A program made the position numbers and the translations under genes. The notes beneath the pieces were generated by a model. It had not been told where the DNA came from. It saw nothing but the letters and a program-made list of their open reading frames with translations, and ran no database searches. Shown in pieces: positions 44,054-56,869 of a DNA stretch of 64,000 bases; position 1 is the first letter of the stretch, and every line of letters begins with the position of its first letter. Where the stretch lies: assembly GCA_030144725.1 (NCBI GenBank), contig JASKMD010000002.1, positions 2,836,324 to 2,900,323 of the forward strand, given 5' to 3'. Origin of the DNA: Haematococcus lacustris. Lineage: Eukaryota > Chlorophyta > Chlorophyceae > Chlamydomonadales > Haematococcaceae.

Positions 44054-47000
44054 ATGGTGATTACCGCGCTGCTGGTCACGCTAGCCTTGATTGGTGGGCC
44101 AGCGGGTAAGCAAAGCTTTGGATAGCATTGGTTAGTTGCCTTGGGCTTGGCCGTCGAGGGCTTGGGCAGAAGAAGCCCTCAGTAGCTGTCGACCCACAAT
44201 GTAGACCGTTACTCGCGCCCTTGCTGCTAGCGCGCAGATGCGGCAGCATCTCAGGCGCCTCTCGGATCCCTTCAGACGGTAAGGGCGCAGATCGACGACA
44301 GCGTTCTCGCAGTGCTGTCTCCTGTTTTGATATGCTTCGGAAGGTGTTGGTTGGCGGGCCGCATGCGGTGCACGGGCTGCGCTCGGTACTGATGATGACT
44401 TAGGTCCTTGCGCTGACTGCGTAGGCTGCTGCCCCTGCTGCCAACGCCCCTGCTGCCAACGCCACTGCCCAGCCCTATGCCATCGGTGTGACGCTCAACA
44501 TGGTGGTTGGCCCCAATGAGACGCTGCTCACTTTCCTGCCTGGGGGGGACAGGTTCAATACATACGTTTACAGCACACTGACAGTAAGTGTTCACATCAG
44601 CAACAAGGTACCTTTCATGTTGAGTGAGTATTGTGGGCCCGAGCGCATGAGCAGTTTCAGGGATGAGTTAGGTCTAGCTGTGTCAAAGCCGCAGAGGCGT
44701 CCGGTCCAGGCAGTAGGGTCGCTGGAAGCGAGATAGCCCTATTGCTACATGCCAAGCAACCATGCCATGCTAAATGTACCCTCGGCAACCTTACCCGGCA
44801 CCTTACACCTTGAGATGCAGAGTTTCCCTGTATTCTAATGGGCGATAAGGGACAGGAGTCAAGTGGCCTACCTTTCACCCCCGGACATGCTGCCTGCCTG
44901 CAGGTCTCGGTGCCTGCCTCTGCTGCTTCACCCTTGGCCAACCTGGCCGTCCTCAACCTGCCCAGCCCCAGCGGCAGCAGTTCCCTTACTCCACTAGACA
45001 GAGGCGGGGCCGCTTTGGTTTATGGCCAAGTGTGGCAGAGCTGGGACGCAGCATATGCAAGTGGGGAGATGGCAGAATGGGCTGTGAGGGGCGCGTTGAG
45101 CACGCTGTGGGAATTGGTGGGAACACGCAATCGCACTACAGCCGCGGGGCGTGACCCAAGTCTGGTAGTGCCGACTCCTAACCACGCGGTGGTCGCACTG
45201 GTGGCAGCTGCGATAGCAGCCAACGCCACGCTAACGGCCTTGGACGGGTTGGTTACAGCGAGCAACGGGCTGGCCGACGCGGTGGTCGCAATGCCGGGAA
45301 GGCTTGACAGCGGCGGGAGCGCGCTTGGGCTGCGCGCCTCGTCCCTGGCTGGTCAGAGTCTGTTGGTGGCCGCGGAAATGTCGGCAGCCGCAGCCAACAG
45401 CGCGCTAGCCGCTGCTGCTGTCCTGGAGGCCAATGCGGACCCCCTGGTGACCTTCAGTGCCGCACAACTGGTGGGGGGGTGTGAGTCGTGTCATCCTCAT
45501 CAACATTAACAGAGTTACATGGCGCTGCTGCAACACCCACACACACACACAATTGATACGTCTAGCTTCTATATGTCGTCCTGCTCGTTAGGCAGGCCTG
45601 CCTTGCCATGCCTTATGGTTCTCCCACTGATGGGCTCCGAGGCCGTCAGCCTGCACTGATGCCTGGGTCGCACAGTTACAGACCATGTGCACACACACGT
45701 CAGGCTTGCTCGGCACCCCGCCATCATGTCCAATCTGCCCAACCATGTTCTCATGTCCAACCTGCCCAAATGGGTCCTGAGGCAATTAATGCCAATCGGT
45801 GGCAATCGGTGCCACGCAATGAGAGTCAAATGTGGTTGGGGTGCGGTGGGGTTTGGCGATGTGCTGCACTGCAAACAGCGATCTGATGCAATGGTGGCAG
45901 CACTGCTGCTGCTAGCAACAGAGCACTGAGTGAGACTGATCATGTGAGTGACAGTGTGAGTGGCGGTGTGACCCTCGGTGCTCGCCCTGTATGCAGGCAG
46001 CTGCACACGCGATGAGGGCCAACACGCTTGCCACACGCTTCGGCGCTGCCATGCCAGCAGCAGCAGCCACTGCGGCTTTCCTACAGCCCGTCACGACCGG
46101 CTCTGCTGGCGCAGTGCAGGAAGCAGCTGCAGCTGCAGCCCAGGCAGGCACGGCAGCTCAAGAGGCAGTCGTGGCAGCTGGCAGTGGCTCTCTGCAAGAC
46201 GCAGTGGCTGCAGCACGTGTGGCTGCAGGAGCGGCAGCCAGCGCGGTGTCGCAGGCCCTGGCCATTGCCGTAGCCGCGGCGCCTGCGGGCAAGCCAGAGC
46301 GCATCCAAGCTCGCATCAACGCAACAGTTGAGACTCGCCGCGTCGCCACCTCTGTCGCTCAAGCTATGGCCGCAGCGGCCAACTGTGGCTCCGCTGCCTT
46401 GGCGGTCTTGGGCAGCGCAGCGCTGGTGGCGCAGGAGGTGCTGCCGTCCCCCAGCACCCGGCTCCTAAACTCCAACATGTCCGCCACGCCGGCGGGCCTG
46501 GAGGACGGTGCCATGCTGAACGTGGCTCAGAGAGCAGCTGCAGCAGCAAATGCCACCAGCACAGCAGCCCTGGGCGTCGTGACAGTGGCCAACAACACCA
46601 ACCCTAGCCCCCGTCCCGGTCCAAGTCCCGCCCCACCTTCAGCCAGCTCCTCGTCCTTCACGCCTTTTGACAACGCGCTGTATGCCACTGTCATGGCCGC
46701 TGAGGAGGTGCACAGGGCTTGGCAGCTGGCCTGGAAAAAGTGGGGCGTTTCCATCGGGACGGACAACTTCCTTCCTAGTGCTGGATGGACACTGCCCCTC
46801 CCCCAGCCCGTAGCCATCATCGCTGCACCCACCAGCGCCTGCCCTGCGAGGTTGGTCGCCGTGCACGATGCATCAGAGCTGCCAGCTTTCAGGGATGGGT
46901 CAGACCCAAAGGCGCCCAGCTACTTTGACAACGCCACAGGGGTGGTGACGTCACAGGGGATGGTGTGGCTCAACACCTTCAGCAGCCTGGGGAATGTCAG

Positions 47001-49234
47001 CGTCCTGGCCAGCTTCCTGCCGGTCACCACAGCTGTGGACACAAGCAGCATCCAGGGCCTGAGCGGCTGCCCTCTAGGGACGCACTTGGACCGCTTGATG
47101 CGCAGAGCAGCCGGCTACACAAGTGTGGCGGCGTGCAGCAGCAGCAGCAGCAAAATGCGGTTGCCGTGGAAGGCGGTGAGCGGCCGGCTGGGGTGCATGG
47201 CTTGTCAGAACATACACTTCACTTTTGCGATTGGAACAGACCACAAAGCAAACTGTGGTAGTGTTGTGTTGTAAGGCTGGGTAGAGGCGGGCCAGAGACA
47301 CCCACCCACCCACCCACCCACCCTCACACACACACACAGGCCCTAGCTCAGCAGCTGAAAGAACAGGGTGGACATTAGCAGGACCACATGGACCAGCGCT
47401 TGGGCTTGCTGCTCTATGGGGCATGTTGGGGAGTACTGACTGCGTGTATGTGTCTGTGTGTGTATATGTGTGTGTTTGCAGTGGGTCGCTGATCACAGCC
47501 TGGTATCTGCTGCCACGAGCAACTACCCCATTCTCAGCCTGGCCTCAGCGCAGGCATCGCACTCCATTGCTCAGGCAGTCATCACGCTCAAGGTACATTG
47601 GCTTGCCTTGCCTTGGATAAGACGCCGCCCCCGCCCCCGCCCCCGCCCCCGCCCCCGCCCCCGCCTGCTGCCCTTGCGGTCCTTGCGGCCCCTGCCTCTA
47701 CCCCTGCTGTTGATGCCGCTCCTGCCGCACCCACCCCTGCTGCCCCCTACCTGCCACCACAGGTCCCACCACCAGCGTTGCTTCATGGCCGTGACCGCCT
47801 CCCTTGCCCCCGCATCCTCCTCATGCTCATCACACCCCAGCTGCTGCCATGCTTCTACTGCTGCCGCCCAACTGCCATGTGGGCCCCCTGCCACCCTGCT
47901 GCTGGCCACAGAGCAGCGGCTACCTGGTGGCCCGATCCTACAACCCCCAGCTTGGGGCCTATGTCTCGGCCGAAGGCCGCTGGAGAATGTGCGGCAGCAA
48001 CCTGCAGGTCAGGCAGAATGTTGACATGGCCGCTCACCCGCCCCACCTTGCTTGCCTTCCTGCTCCTGGGCCCTGGGGAGGCGGATGTGGCTGCTTTACC
48101 CAGGCCTATTAGCCTTCTCTGCCACCCGCCACCCGCCAATGACAGGTGGATGACAGGTAGCAGCCAGGCCCCAGCTAAGCTTCTGGGGCCACCCACCCAC
48201 CCACCCACCCACCCGCCTAACCCCACAGCCACTAATGGCCAGTGCGGCATTGCCCTCCCTCTCTCCCTCCACCACTTGCCTACCAGCCCACCTGCCTACC
48301 TGCCCCACCTGCCTACCTGCCTACCCATCCCACCTGCCTACCCCACCCACCCCACCCCACTTCACCACCTGCCTACCCACCCCACCTGCCTACCTGCCCA
48401 CCTGCTGTCTCTTATGAAGTGTGTTTCCACTCTTCAAGCCCAAAGCCGGCGGTCATAGCGATGTCAAGGTCTCGTCATAGCCAACCCCACCCACAATGGC
48501 CGCCCCTGCCCTCAGGTGAAAGTGGACCGTGCCCTGGCACCCCTCAACCTTGGCAACGCCTCTACACAGCCCCTGGCCTTCGTGGGCTCCAACCGCTGGC
48601 CCATCACCGACAGCTTGCTGTTGGAGCGCGTCCCTGCAGCCAGCAATGAAACTGCGCCCGCAGTGCTGCTGCTGGCTGGAGCGCCCTACTTTGTTGTGCC
48701 CGGCCTGCTGCTGAAGGAGGACGACTTGAGCAGTGGCACCGGGTGAGCACAGTGCAGGAGCATGCAGTGTGGGCCTTGGCAGCTGCCGCCCACTGTATGC
48801 AATTGCCTAACCGCTGCCACCGAACACTGCCTGACTGCTGCTACCAATCATTGCTTTACCGCTGCCAGTAACCACTGCTTAAATGCTGCCACCTAAACGC
48901 TGCTAGGGTGATGCTGAAGTGCTGGCAGGGCAGTGTGACTACCACCACCACCACCACTCACTCTTCTGGTCACAATGCCTGGCACACTGTGCAAGGCCTT
49001 GTCGCATGTACCCGCTGCCTGGGCAGAGCCAGAGTGAGCATGGAGGCAACATGGCATCCATGCAGCCTTGCATGCACATGTACTAGGCCATGCACTGTCA
49101 TGCACTCCTGGTAGAATAAATGGGACAGCGTGATGACAGAATGACTCACGGGGGCCTGTGTCTGCTTGTACAGGTGCGAACCGCATGCCCGGCGAGCTGA
49201 CTCTCTTCAGTTGGATGCACCCCCCACATGCTAG
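44054..49234 (+). CDS. unrecognised Ala-rich, probably secreted protein (multi-exon)
   Basis: I do not recognise the family. Supported exons: 44425-44583, 44904-45480, about 46000-47175, 47482-47592, 47912-48007, 48516-48742, 49174-49234 (stop TAG); phases agree from 47175 onward. A possible first exon, 44054-44105, codes MVITALLVTLALIGGPA, a good signal-peptide candidate before a GTAAGC donor, but how it joins the next exon is unresolved. The protein has several Asn-x-Ser/Thr sites (NETLL, NRTTA, NATST, NNTNP, NVSVL, NASTQ, NETAP), a very Ala-rich helical middle and a Pro/Ser linker. These suggest an extracellular or wall glycoprotein, which is inference. A block at 47338-47380 (ALAQQLKEQG) is better preserved in the downstream duplicate, so this copy may have lost an exon or be decaying. 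Confidence 0.6.
47628..47666. repeat. (CCCCCG)n repeat
   Basis: Six CCCCCG units in the intron after the 47482-47592 exon of the Ala-rich gene. Confidence 0.9.
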
Positions 49235-49289
49235 GAGCCATCATACTGACTAATGTTCATCATTCATGTTGGTGCATGTCACGAACGCA

Positions 49290-50960
49290 GTCACCCCTCG
49301 CCCTACTTTGTTGTGCCCGGCCTGCTGCTGAACGAGAACGTGCCCTCGCACTTGCCCTGAACTTGGCATGTTGGCTAGAATGGGAGACATGAGTATGGTG
49401 GGCCTGACCGCATGAGCAGTTTCAGGAATGAGTTAGGTCTAGCTGTCTCGAAGCCGCAGAGGCGCTCGGTCTAGGCAGTAGGGTCGCTGGAAGCAAGACA
49501 GCCTCATTGCTACATGCCAAGCAACCAAGCCAGGTTGACAGCTCAGTGGTGTAATCGTAATTACATGATCCTATACTTAGCATGTACCTCAGATATAACA
49601 ACCACAACATTCCTGCTGATGAGTGAGTGCGCGATGAAGGGCAAGAATTGCAAGGGCGTGGATGAGCCTAGACAGCCTAATTCCAAGGTCCCCAAACTAT
49701 CTAATGTATTTGTTATCAATACCTCATCAGAAGTGTTTTGGTTTTTTCATTGCATTTGCTTATCTGCATGAATAGTGCTTTCTCAACATTTATGATGTCA
49801 CACACGTCTTCATTGTTCATGTTGGTGCATGTCCATACATGGTAGTGTGCACATGTTTCTTTTCATATACCTCTTACCACTTTACTGATGATGTGCCGTG
49901 TGCGAGTCGTTACACTAAAGTTGTAAGGACTGTCAAATCACGACTTGTCGTGAATGCTTTTTCCCACCACATCTGACTCATGCAACTGCTTCTAATCAGA
50001 GTTTCCTGATATGAATAACTATTAGCCCCATTTGCGCGTAGTAGGCCCATTGCTACTCCGGTACTATAGTGAAAGCCGGGCACAAAGCCGTGCATCCCTT
50101 TACAACATACTCAACATCTCACGCACGACCTGCTGCTGGTCCCACGTGCCAGGCGTGCTGCTCCATCTTGCCTTGGCTAATGTTCCAGCGAAACAGACAG
50201 CTCCAATGGTGCAGACACCCTAGGCAACATGACAGCCACCTCCTCCCTCAATAGGGACTTGTACTACGAGGGATCACAAGGTACCACTAGGGACCACTAC
50301 GTGGGGCCGGTGTTTTGATGTGTGGAGTTATGTTCCCATGCACATGGCATGGGCGCCTACCACCTACACCATTGGCGAACATCTGTGACAGGGCTATAGC
50401 TTAAAGTTGGCATGACATACATGCACAAATTGTAAGCTGACCAGTCTCCTGCCGGCCACGTCCTGACCAGTCTCCTGCCGGCCACCACAGCTGTGGACAC
50501 AAGCAGCATCCAGGGCCTGAGCGGCTGCCCTCTAGGGACGCACTTGGACCGCTTGATGCAGAGAGCAGCCGGCTACCACGTGTGGCGGCGTGCAGCAGCA
50601 GCAGTGAAAAAGGGCTGCCAAGGAAAGCGGCGAGCAGCCGGCTGGGGTGCATGGCCACCCAAAACATACACTTCATTTCATTGTTGTGTTATCAGGCTGT
50701 GCCAGGTGCACCCACCCACCCTCACACACACAGGCTTTAGCTCAGCAGCTGCAAGAGCAGGGCAGTTACCTGTGGACCAGCGCAGCAGGACAGAGCCATA
50801 TGGACCAGCGCCCTGGCTTGCTGCACTGAGGGGCATGTTGGGGAGCGTGCTGCCTGCGTGTCCGCTGCCACGAGCAACTACCCCAGCAACTTCCATGTTG
50901 CAGACACATAAATGGTGCAGTACACCTGCCACATGGCAGCCTCACAGCTTCCTCACATAC
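49290..50960 (+). pseudogene. broken partial duplicate of the Ala-rich gene
   Basis: Three separated pieces match the gene just upstream. 49302-49345 (CCTACTTTGTTGTGCCCGGC...) copies the last large exon near 48680. 49398-49535 copies intron sequence at 44637-44770. 50466-50900 copies 47010-47530, including VDTSSIQGLSGCPLGTHLDR. The pieces are out of the parental order and have stops, so this is not a working gene. The third piece keeps an open ALAQQLQEQGSYLWTSAAGQ stretch that is damaged in the parent. Confidence 0.75.
50267..50440. repeat. dispersed repeat copy A
   Basis: Shares CTAGGGACCACTACGTGGGG, CCACCTACACCATTG, ATCTGTGACAGGGCTATAG and TTGGCATGACATACATGCAC with 53391-53533. Only the last part also occurs near 23685. 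Not obviously coding. Confidence 0.65.
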
Positions 50961-51334
50961 TGCTGTGGTGCTCTGGGTGTTACAAGTGCCCCGTACCAAG
51001 TGCCAAGGAGCCATACCTGGCTGTAGTATACACACAGGCACACATGGTGACCCATCAGGAGGTTGGCCCAGGCAGCCGAAGACCTAGCAGCAAGGAGAAT
51101 GGATGAAGGGTAGGGGCAGGCTGCCTGAAGCCTGGCAACAAGCAGGTGTGAAAGGGATGGGCGAATGTGAGGGGAACGAAGCAGCTGATGCCCTACTTGC
51201 AACATATGTTGCCCTACACTCCTTTGCTGTCCACATGAATGCAAACTTTTCACACCAAGCTGGTTCTCACTAATGGTTGTATGTGCTGATCTCGTTCTAG
51301 GCAGGTCAACACCAGGTTGACAGCTCAGCGGTAT

Positions 51335-51390
51335 AGTTTCCTTTGATGCGAGACCGAGCACCCAAGGTCCAGCAGTCTGTAGCACAGTAG
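51335..51390 (+). pseudogene. TnpB/Fanzor-like relic 4 (C-terminal tail only)
   Basis: LMRDRAPKVQQSVAQ followed by TAG, matching the tail GYKRLRHQPPKAQQ of the relic at 56870-57520. Only the final residues of the family are present. Confidence 0.45.
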
Positions 51391-51768
51391 CATGTGTGCA
51401 CCGCGCAATGCTTAAGCTGTTGCTTTCATCAGAGCATGTGATACATGCCAACATCGATCGCCCAACCCTTGCAAGGACATAGGTATTGGTACCGGATGCT
51501 TGTCTCAGGCAAATGGAATTATGTGCGGATGTCGTCATTTATGAAGCATCTCTTGCATTCCCTAAACTTGCATGTAGAGAGAAGGTATACCTCTCCCTAC
51601 ACATAGTGCCTGCTGCGCTAGGGGTATGATGGAAGCATTTCACCAAGCTGGGTTTGAATACATTACTGAGCCAGCATGATCTTTCCGTTGCAGCACATAC
51701 ACCTGATGTGGGAAGTGTTATCACTAGGTTTTATTACAGATCGATTCAAAACAAGCCTCAGGGTGGGT
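51391..51768. other. intergenic, no recognisable gene
   Basis: Spacer before the H3-2 stem-loop. Confidence 0.5.
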
Positions 51769-51784
51769 GGTGTTGAAAAACACC
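51769..51784 (-). terminator. histone 3' stem-loop of H3-2
   Basis: Coding-strand GGTGTT-TTTC-AACACC, 61 nt after the stop. The preceding bases are ATC rather than ACC. Confidence 0.95.
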
Positions 51785-51845
51785 GATTTACATAGGAAAA
51801 AGGGACGATGTTTAGGATGGGGCGTCAGGCCCACAGGGTGGCTGT

Positions 51846-52319
<474 letters not shown>

Positions 52320-52377
52320 TTAGTCTTGTAACCGCAGTGTGGGCACGGTTGCTGGGTGACTGTTGAGCTGAGTAGGC

Positions 52378-52391
52378 GGATCGGCAGGACC
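52378..52391. promoter_or_regulatory. histone promoter 14-mer (H3-H4 pair 2)
   Basis: GGATCGGCAGGACC, followed by ACGTTTGACCAAGC. The pair with GTTTGACCAAG is conserved in the H4-H3 pair 1 spacer in the opposite orientation. Confidence 0.7.
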
Positions 52392-52432
52392 ACGTTTGAC
52401 CAAGCTTCTGCGTTCGAGCCAGGCCTTCATAG

Positions 52433-52819
<387 letters not shown>

Positions 52820-52860
52820 ACAGCTCACCTCCCACACAGCAACCTGTCCCAATCACAACC

Positions 52861-52876
52861 GGTGTTTTTCAACACC
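52861..52876 (+). terminator. histone 3' stem-loop of H4-2
   Basis: GGTGTT-TTTC-AACACC preceded by AACC, 41 nt after the stop. Confidence 0.95.
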
Positions 52877-53390
52877 ATCTAAAATGGACGACAGTCTTAC
52901 CTGCATTCCTGTCTTGCAACGGTTCTTTGAAGACAATATGTGTTTGTTGTCATAGCCGAAGCGTCCCTTCACATTGTCCTTGTCGTGGCTTGTCAGTTTG
53001 TACCGGATCTATTCCATGACCCAACAGAAGCAACTGTCACGACGCTGTTCCACCGGCTGTTACAAGGGCATCCAGTGGGATGACTGATGCAGATTGTCAA
53101 ACATGAAATGTGCCCGCTCGCACATCCAAGACAGTATGTGGAGTGACGGCTAGACGACTTGCAGGGGAAGGTGGTCAGAAAGGTAGAGTGATATGCATGC
53201 CATGAGACAAAGCATGCCTGCACCAAGCTAGCATGAGCACTGTCCACCCATGTCCAGCTGTCGCAGCATTGCCTGGTGATGTGGCATGTGCACAGATAGG
53301 TGTCCCAGCTCATCATGGTATAACTGGACAGATGAATGGGGCAAGGGGAGGTGGTGAGTGGAGTGAAAGAGATTGTTTCAGACACCTCCC
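52877..53390. other. intergenic, no recognisable gene
   Basis: Spacer between the H4-2 stem-loop and dispersed repeat copy B. The segment near 53220-53245 (CACCAAGCTAGCATGAGCAC) recurs at 60552-60571. Confidence 0.5.
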
Positions 53391-53533
53391 TCACTAGGGA
53401 CTACTGCTGGGGGCCACTACGTGAGGGCGGTGTTATTCTGTGGTACGCCTTCCACCTACACCATTGCCTGACATCTGTGACAGGGCTATAGTCCAGGGTT
53501 GGCATGACATGCATGCACTGATGTAAGCTGATG
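53391..53533. repeat. dispersed repeat copy B
   Basis: Matches 50267-50440 over four blocks, as described there. Confidence 0.65.
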
Positions 53534-53534
53534 A

Positions 53535-53720
53535 AAGCTCAGGGTACTCCTTGCCCTTGGCTAGTAGAGCCGCCTGCAGTCTGTCTACCTGTCTCTGCCT
53601 GGCTGCGGTGCCGGCTTAGCTTTAGCAGCCTTGCCCTTGCTGGGCTGTGTGGGCTCAGCTGCCTGCTCAGCCCTAGTGCACTTGGCAGCTGCGGAAGTGT
53701 TGGGTCCAGGCTCTGAGGAT
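53535..53720 (-). pseudogene. TnpB/Fanzor-like relic 5 (linker and tail)
   Basis: Minus-strand TQAASSEPGPNTSAAAKC, then AEQAAEPTQPSKGKAAKAKP and QPGRDR, a stop, and in another frame LAKGKEYPELSS. The linker matches relics 2 and 7, and KGKEYP matches relic 8. The stretch that should carry the DxxxNAALNM-type RuvC motif between them is reduced to a few residues. Confidence 0.55.
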
Positions 53721-53824
53721 GCTGCCTGTGTGGAGTCACAGTTGCAGTATGAGATGTGCCCATCCGCAGACTGCAGGCAGGATGTGCGACTCGAGTGACA
53801 ATTAGACAGCATCCAAGGAAGGGT

Positions 53825-53840
53825 GGTGTTGAAAAACACC
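53825..53840 (-). terminator. histone 3' stem-loop of H1-2
   Basis: Coding-strand GGTGTT-TTTC-AACACC (canonical loop, unlike the other two H1 copies), 60 nt after the stop. Confidence 0.95.
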
Positions 53841-53900
53841 GGTTGGATCAGAAAGGCAAGTTTAGCGGCAGGCTGTGGTCAGGGGAATGGACACTGGTCT

Positions 53901-54782
53901 TTATGCTTTGGGGGCCTTGGGGGCAGCTGGCTTCTTGGTCTTAGGTGCAGGGGCCTTGCTGGGAGCAGCCCCTTTGCTGACCTTGGGTGCAGTGGCCTTG
54001 ACCTTCTTCACGCCAGCAGGCTTGGCAGGCTGGGTTGTCTTTGGGGCCTTAGGCTTGGTCGCCTTGGGCGTCATGGGCTTGGCAGAAGAAGCCTTGGCAG
54101 GTGGCTTTGGCTTGGCTGCAGCAGGCTTGGCAGCTGGCTTGGGCTTGGCAACAGCTGGCTTGGGCTTGGCCGCAGTGGGGGCCTTCTTAGGTGCTGCGGC
54201 GACCTCTGGCTTGGCTGCTGCTGGGGCTGCCTTGGTTGCAGCCTTCTTGGGCGCGGCAGCCTTCTTGGTGCCTGCAGCGGCCTTCTTGGGCTTGGCAGCA
54301 GCTGCGGGCTTGGCAGCCTTGGGTGCAGCAGGCTTCTTGGGGGTGGAGGCCTTCTTGGTGGCCTCCCCCAGCTTGAAGCTGGCCTTGACCTTGACCAAGG
54401 CGCCGGTCTGAGCCATGCGCTTCAGCTGGACAGACAGGATCTTCTCCCAGGTGCTGGGCAGGTCCTTGGCATACTGCAGCAGCACACACAAGCAAAAGCG
54501 TTACCGCACTGCTGCTGTAGTCCATTGGGGCTCAAGGCATGGGTCTCATGGGCTGGGTTAGATTATGTTGGTGGCAGGCATGGCAGCAGCCAAACTGACC
54601 TTGGCCTCAATCCACTTCTTGATGGCGGGCTGGCTGCTGCCAGTGCGCTCCTTCAGGGCTGTGATGCTCTCCACAATCATGGCCGTGAAGCCGGGGTGCG
54701 TCGGGGCAGCCTTGGGCTTGTTGGCCTTGGGCTTGGGGACCGGGGCCGGGGCGGGCGCGGGGGCTGCTGCTGTCTCAGACAT
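53901..54782 (-). CDS. H1: linker histone H1, copy 2 (two exons)
   Basis: Exons 54782-54600 and 54473-53901 with a 126-nt phase-0 intron; 251 aa. Globular domain [20 protein letters not shown] ... [20 protein letters not shown] ... [11 protein letters not shown]. The C-tail carries repeated [15 protein letters not shown] and [16 protein letters not shown] units and differs from copy 1 by several insertions and replacements. The intron is nearly identical to that of copy 1. Confidence 0.97.
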
Positions 54783-54889
54783 GGCTACTGGTTTGCGGGC
54801 TTGGTACTAGTCAGTGCGTGCTGTGAGGCTGCGTGTATGTTAGCGGACGCACGCGCGCATGGTTGATGTAGGTGCGAGCCTGCTGAGGA

Positions 54890-54903
54890 GGTCCTGCTGA
54901 TCC
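54890..54903. promoter_or_regulatory. histone promoter 14-mer (H1-2)
   Basis: GGTCCTGCTGATCC, the exact element in reverse, about 108 bp upstream of the start codon and preceded by GAGCCTGCTGAGGA. Confidence 0.7.
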
Positions 54904-55580
54904 CACCATACCAGCACACTTCTCATCCCGGCTGGTCCTTACCAGCGCAACCTCATGTCACCCACGTGATAGGTCTATACATACCTAAGCTGTTGCAGGT
55001 CATCCCGAGGCGTTACTGGGTTTCATAATCCAGACATTGTTTCATGATGAAATCATCAAGAAGAACTTCAGGCTAAAGCTTTATTGTTATGGACAGTGTG
55101 TCATGCAATGTAACAGGGGGGTGGGCCGCACAGTCGTCCATGCTGTTGCACAGCGCCTGTGAACATCAACATGTTAACTACAGAGCTGACGCAACCCATC
55201 TTTTGCACACCTCTCACGTATCTCTTGACTCAATGTCCATATGCACTCCTCACCCACGGTGCATGCAGCCCAGCTTTACTATGGAAACACTCCAGAACCA
55301 TGGCACACCCCATGCACAGCTCATTAGATGCCAACCAACATCCCAACAAACACGCATCACTCTAGCCACATCGGCGCTGTTGCTGCCATAAGCTGTCGTC
55401 GTGTGAATTCCTTCTTGCATTGTCTAGCCTCCGTGGGAGGAGCAAAGAAGAAGCAGAAGGCAGCAATGGAAGTATTATGCTGGGCCTAGGCCCAGCACCC
55501 CTTAGTTCACAACCCTAGGGCCATCCCTCCCTATCCGCCACTTTCTTGCTCCTTGGCCATTGACCGCGACAGCTGGCCGG
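54904..55580. repeat. H1-upstream segmental duplication, copy 1
   Basis: Matches 61976-62690 in stretches such as GGACAGTGTGTCATGC, GAGCTGACGCAACCCATC, CACACCTCTCACGTATCTCT and AGAAGAAGCAGAAGGCAGCA. The last part (55545-55580) duplicates the stop-codon end of the gene at 62639-63610 (minus-strand SMAKEQESGG), so the duplication captured that gene's 3' tip. Confidence 0.8.
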
Positions 55581-55689
55581 CAGGTATAGAGAGCTCCTTG
55601 CCTTCGCCGGTGAGGCCACCAACGCAGGTCCAGCGAGCGCATCAAGCTCTCCCCTCATACTTGCATGTTGTACGCTACATTGCATTATG

Positions 55690-55865
55690 GGTTCGGCCTG
55701 GCTGTGGCCCTGGGATGATTGGGAGTGGCAGCCTTGTCCTTGTCCTTGCCCTGCTGTGGGCTCAGTGCCTTGTTCTTGGCTGCCTGCTTAGCCTTGGTGC
55801 AGCTGGCTGGAGGGGGGGTGTTCAGGACTGGCTACCCAGGTGGCTGGCTCAATGCGTGAGGTCTG
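55690..55865 (-). pseudogene. TnpB/Fanzor-like relic 6 (linker)
   Basis: Minus-strand TKAKQAAKNKALSPQQGKDK, a degenerate form of the Pro/Lys linker AEQAAEPTQPSKGKAAKAKP of relic 5. Very decayed. Confidence 0.4.
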
Positions 55866-56869
55866 TGGGAGCTTGCTTCAGAGCCGCTTGCCATCAGCAG
55901 CAGAGCATTGTTATCAGCATCATTGTGATCATCATCATCAGCAGCAGCATGATCATCATCAGCAGCAGCAACCAAAGCATTGACTTTCCCTTTCTCTCTA
56001 GAAGGCCTTGCAGAAAGCTAGGAAGGCAGCGTGCAAGCGGGTAGCGACAGCCCACCAGCTGGCTGTCAATGTGGGCGCCGGATGTGCTGGCCAGTGGCAT
56101 TGACGTATACCTTGCCTACCTCGCTCTGCCAACTCTTTGAGGGTGCTGTCACAATAAGGAGGAGGAGGATTTGGTATATAAGGAGGATACAATATGGAGG
56201 AATAAACACAATAAGGGGGAGGAGGAATAAACATAGTAAGGAGGAGGAGGACCTTGCCTACCTCCATGCTGCTGTCGGTTTAGGCATGTTGCCCTCTGGG
56301 TGATGAAGAAGGTCGCGCCGGGGGCTGCTGCCTCAAAGAGGCTGGGTGTGCTGCTGCCAAAGGTTGCCGACGCGCACCACAACGCGTGCCATGCTGAGGG
56401 GCCACGAGATGACCAAGCACAAGATCATAGCAAACCTCCGACAGAGGGTGCACATTTACTCACAGCTTTGCTTCGTTGCTTCTTTGTTTGTTCTATGCAT
56501 ACTTCCAGCTGCTTGGTGGGCCACCCCACCCAGGGTTACACCAGCACCCCCACACCTCCAGCTATGCAGCTCTCCCCCCCTGCGCCCCTGCCCAACCAGC
56601 CAGCATGGACTCGGACAATGCTAACTGTGAGCCGCAGTCTGGTTTGGGCTTAGGATCAGACTCAATCCCTGGTTTCAAGTCTGAGCCAGACTAAGGGTCA
56701 GGTGATTCAGGGTCAGGTGCGGCGGACCAGTGGCCTGAACAAAGCCCACAATAACACCCAGCGGTGACTAGCACCGACCCAGTCCCACCACAAGCACCTG
56801 GCTGCAGCCAGTTAAGGCGGCATCTCTCCAGTGGCCAACAAGAAGCACATCACCTGTCACATACCCTGG

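Noticed and set aside
44054..49234. Pherophorin or other named algal wall protein
   Set aside because: No pherophorin cysteine pattern or Hyp-rich rod seen; the similarity is only in composition.
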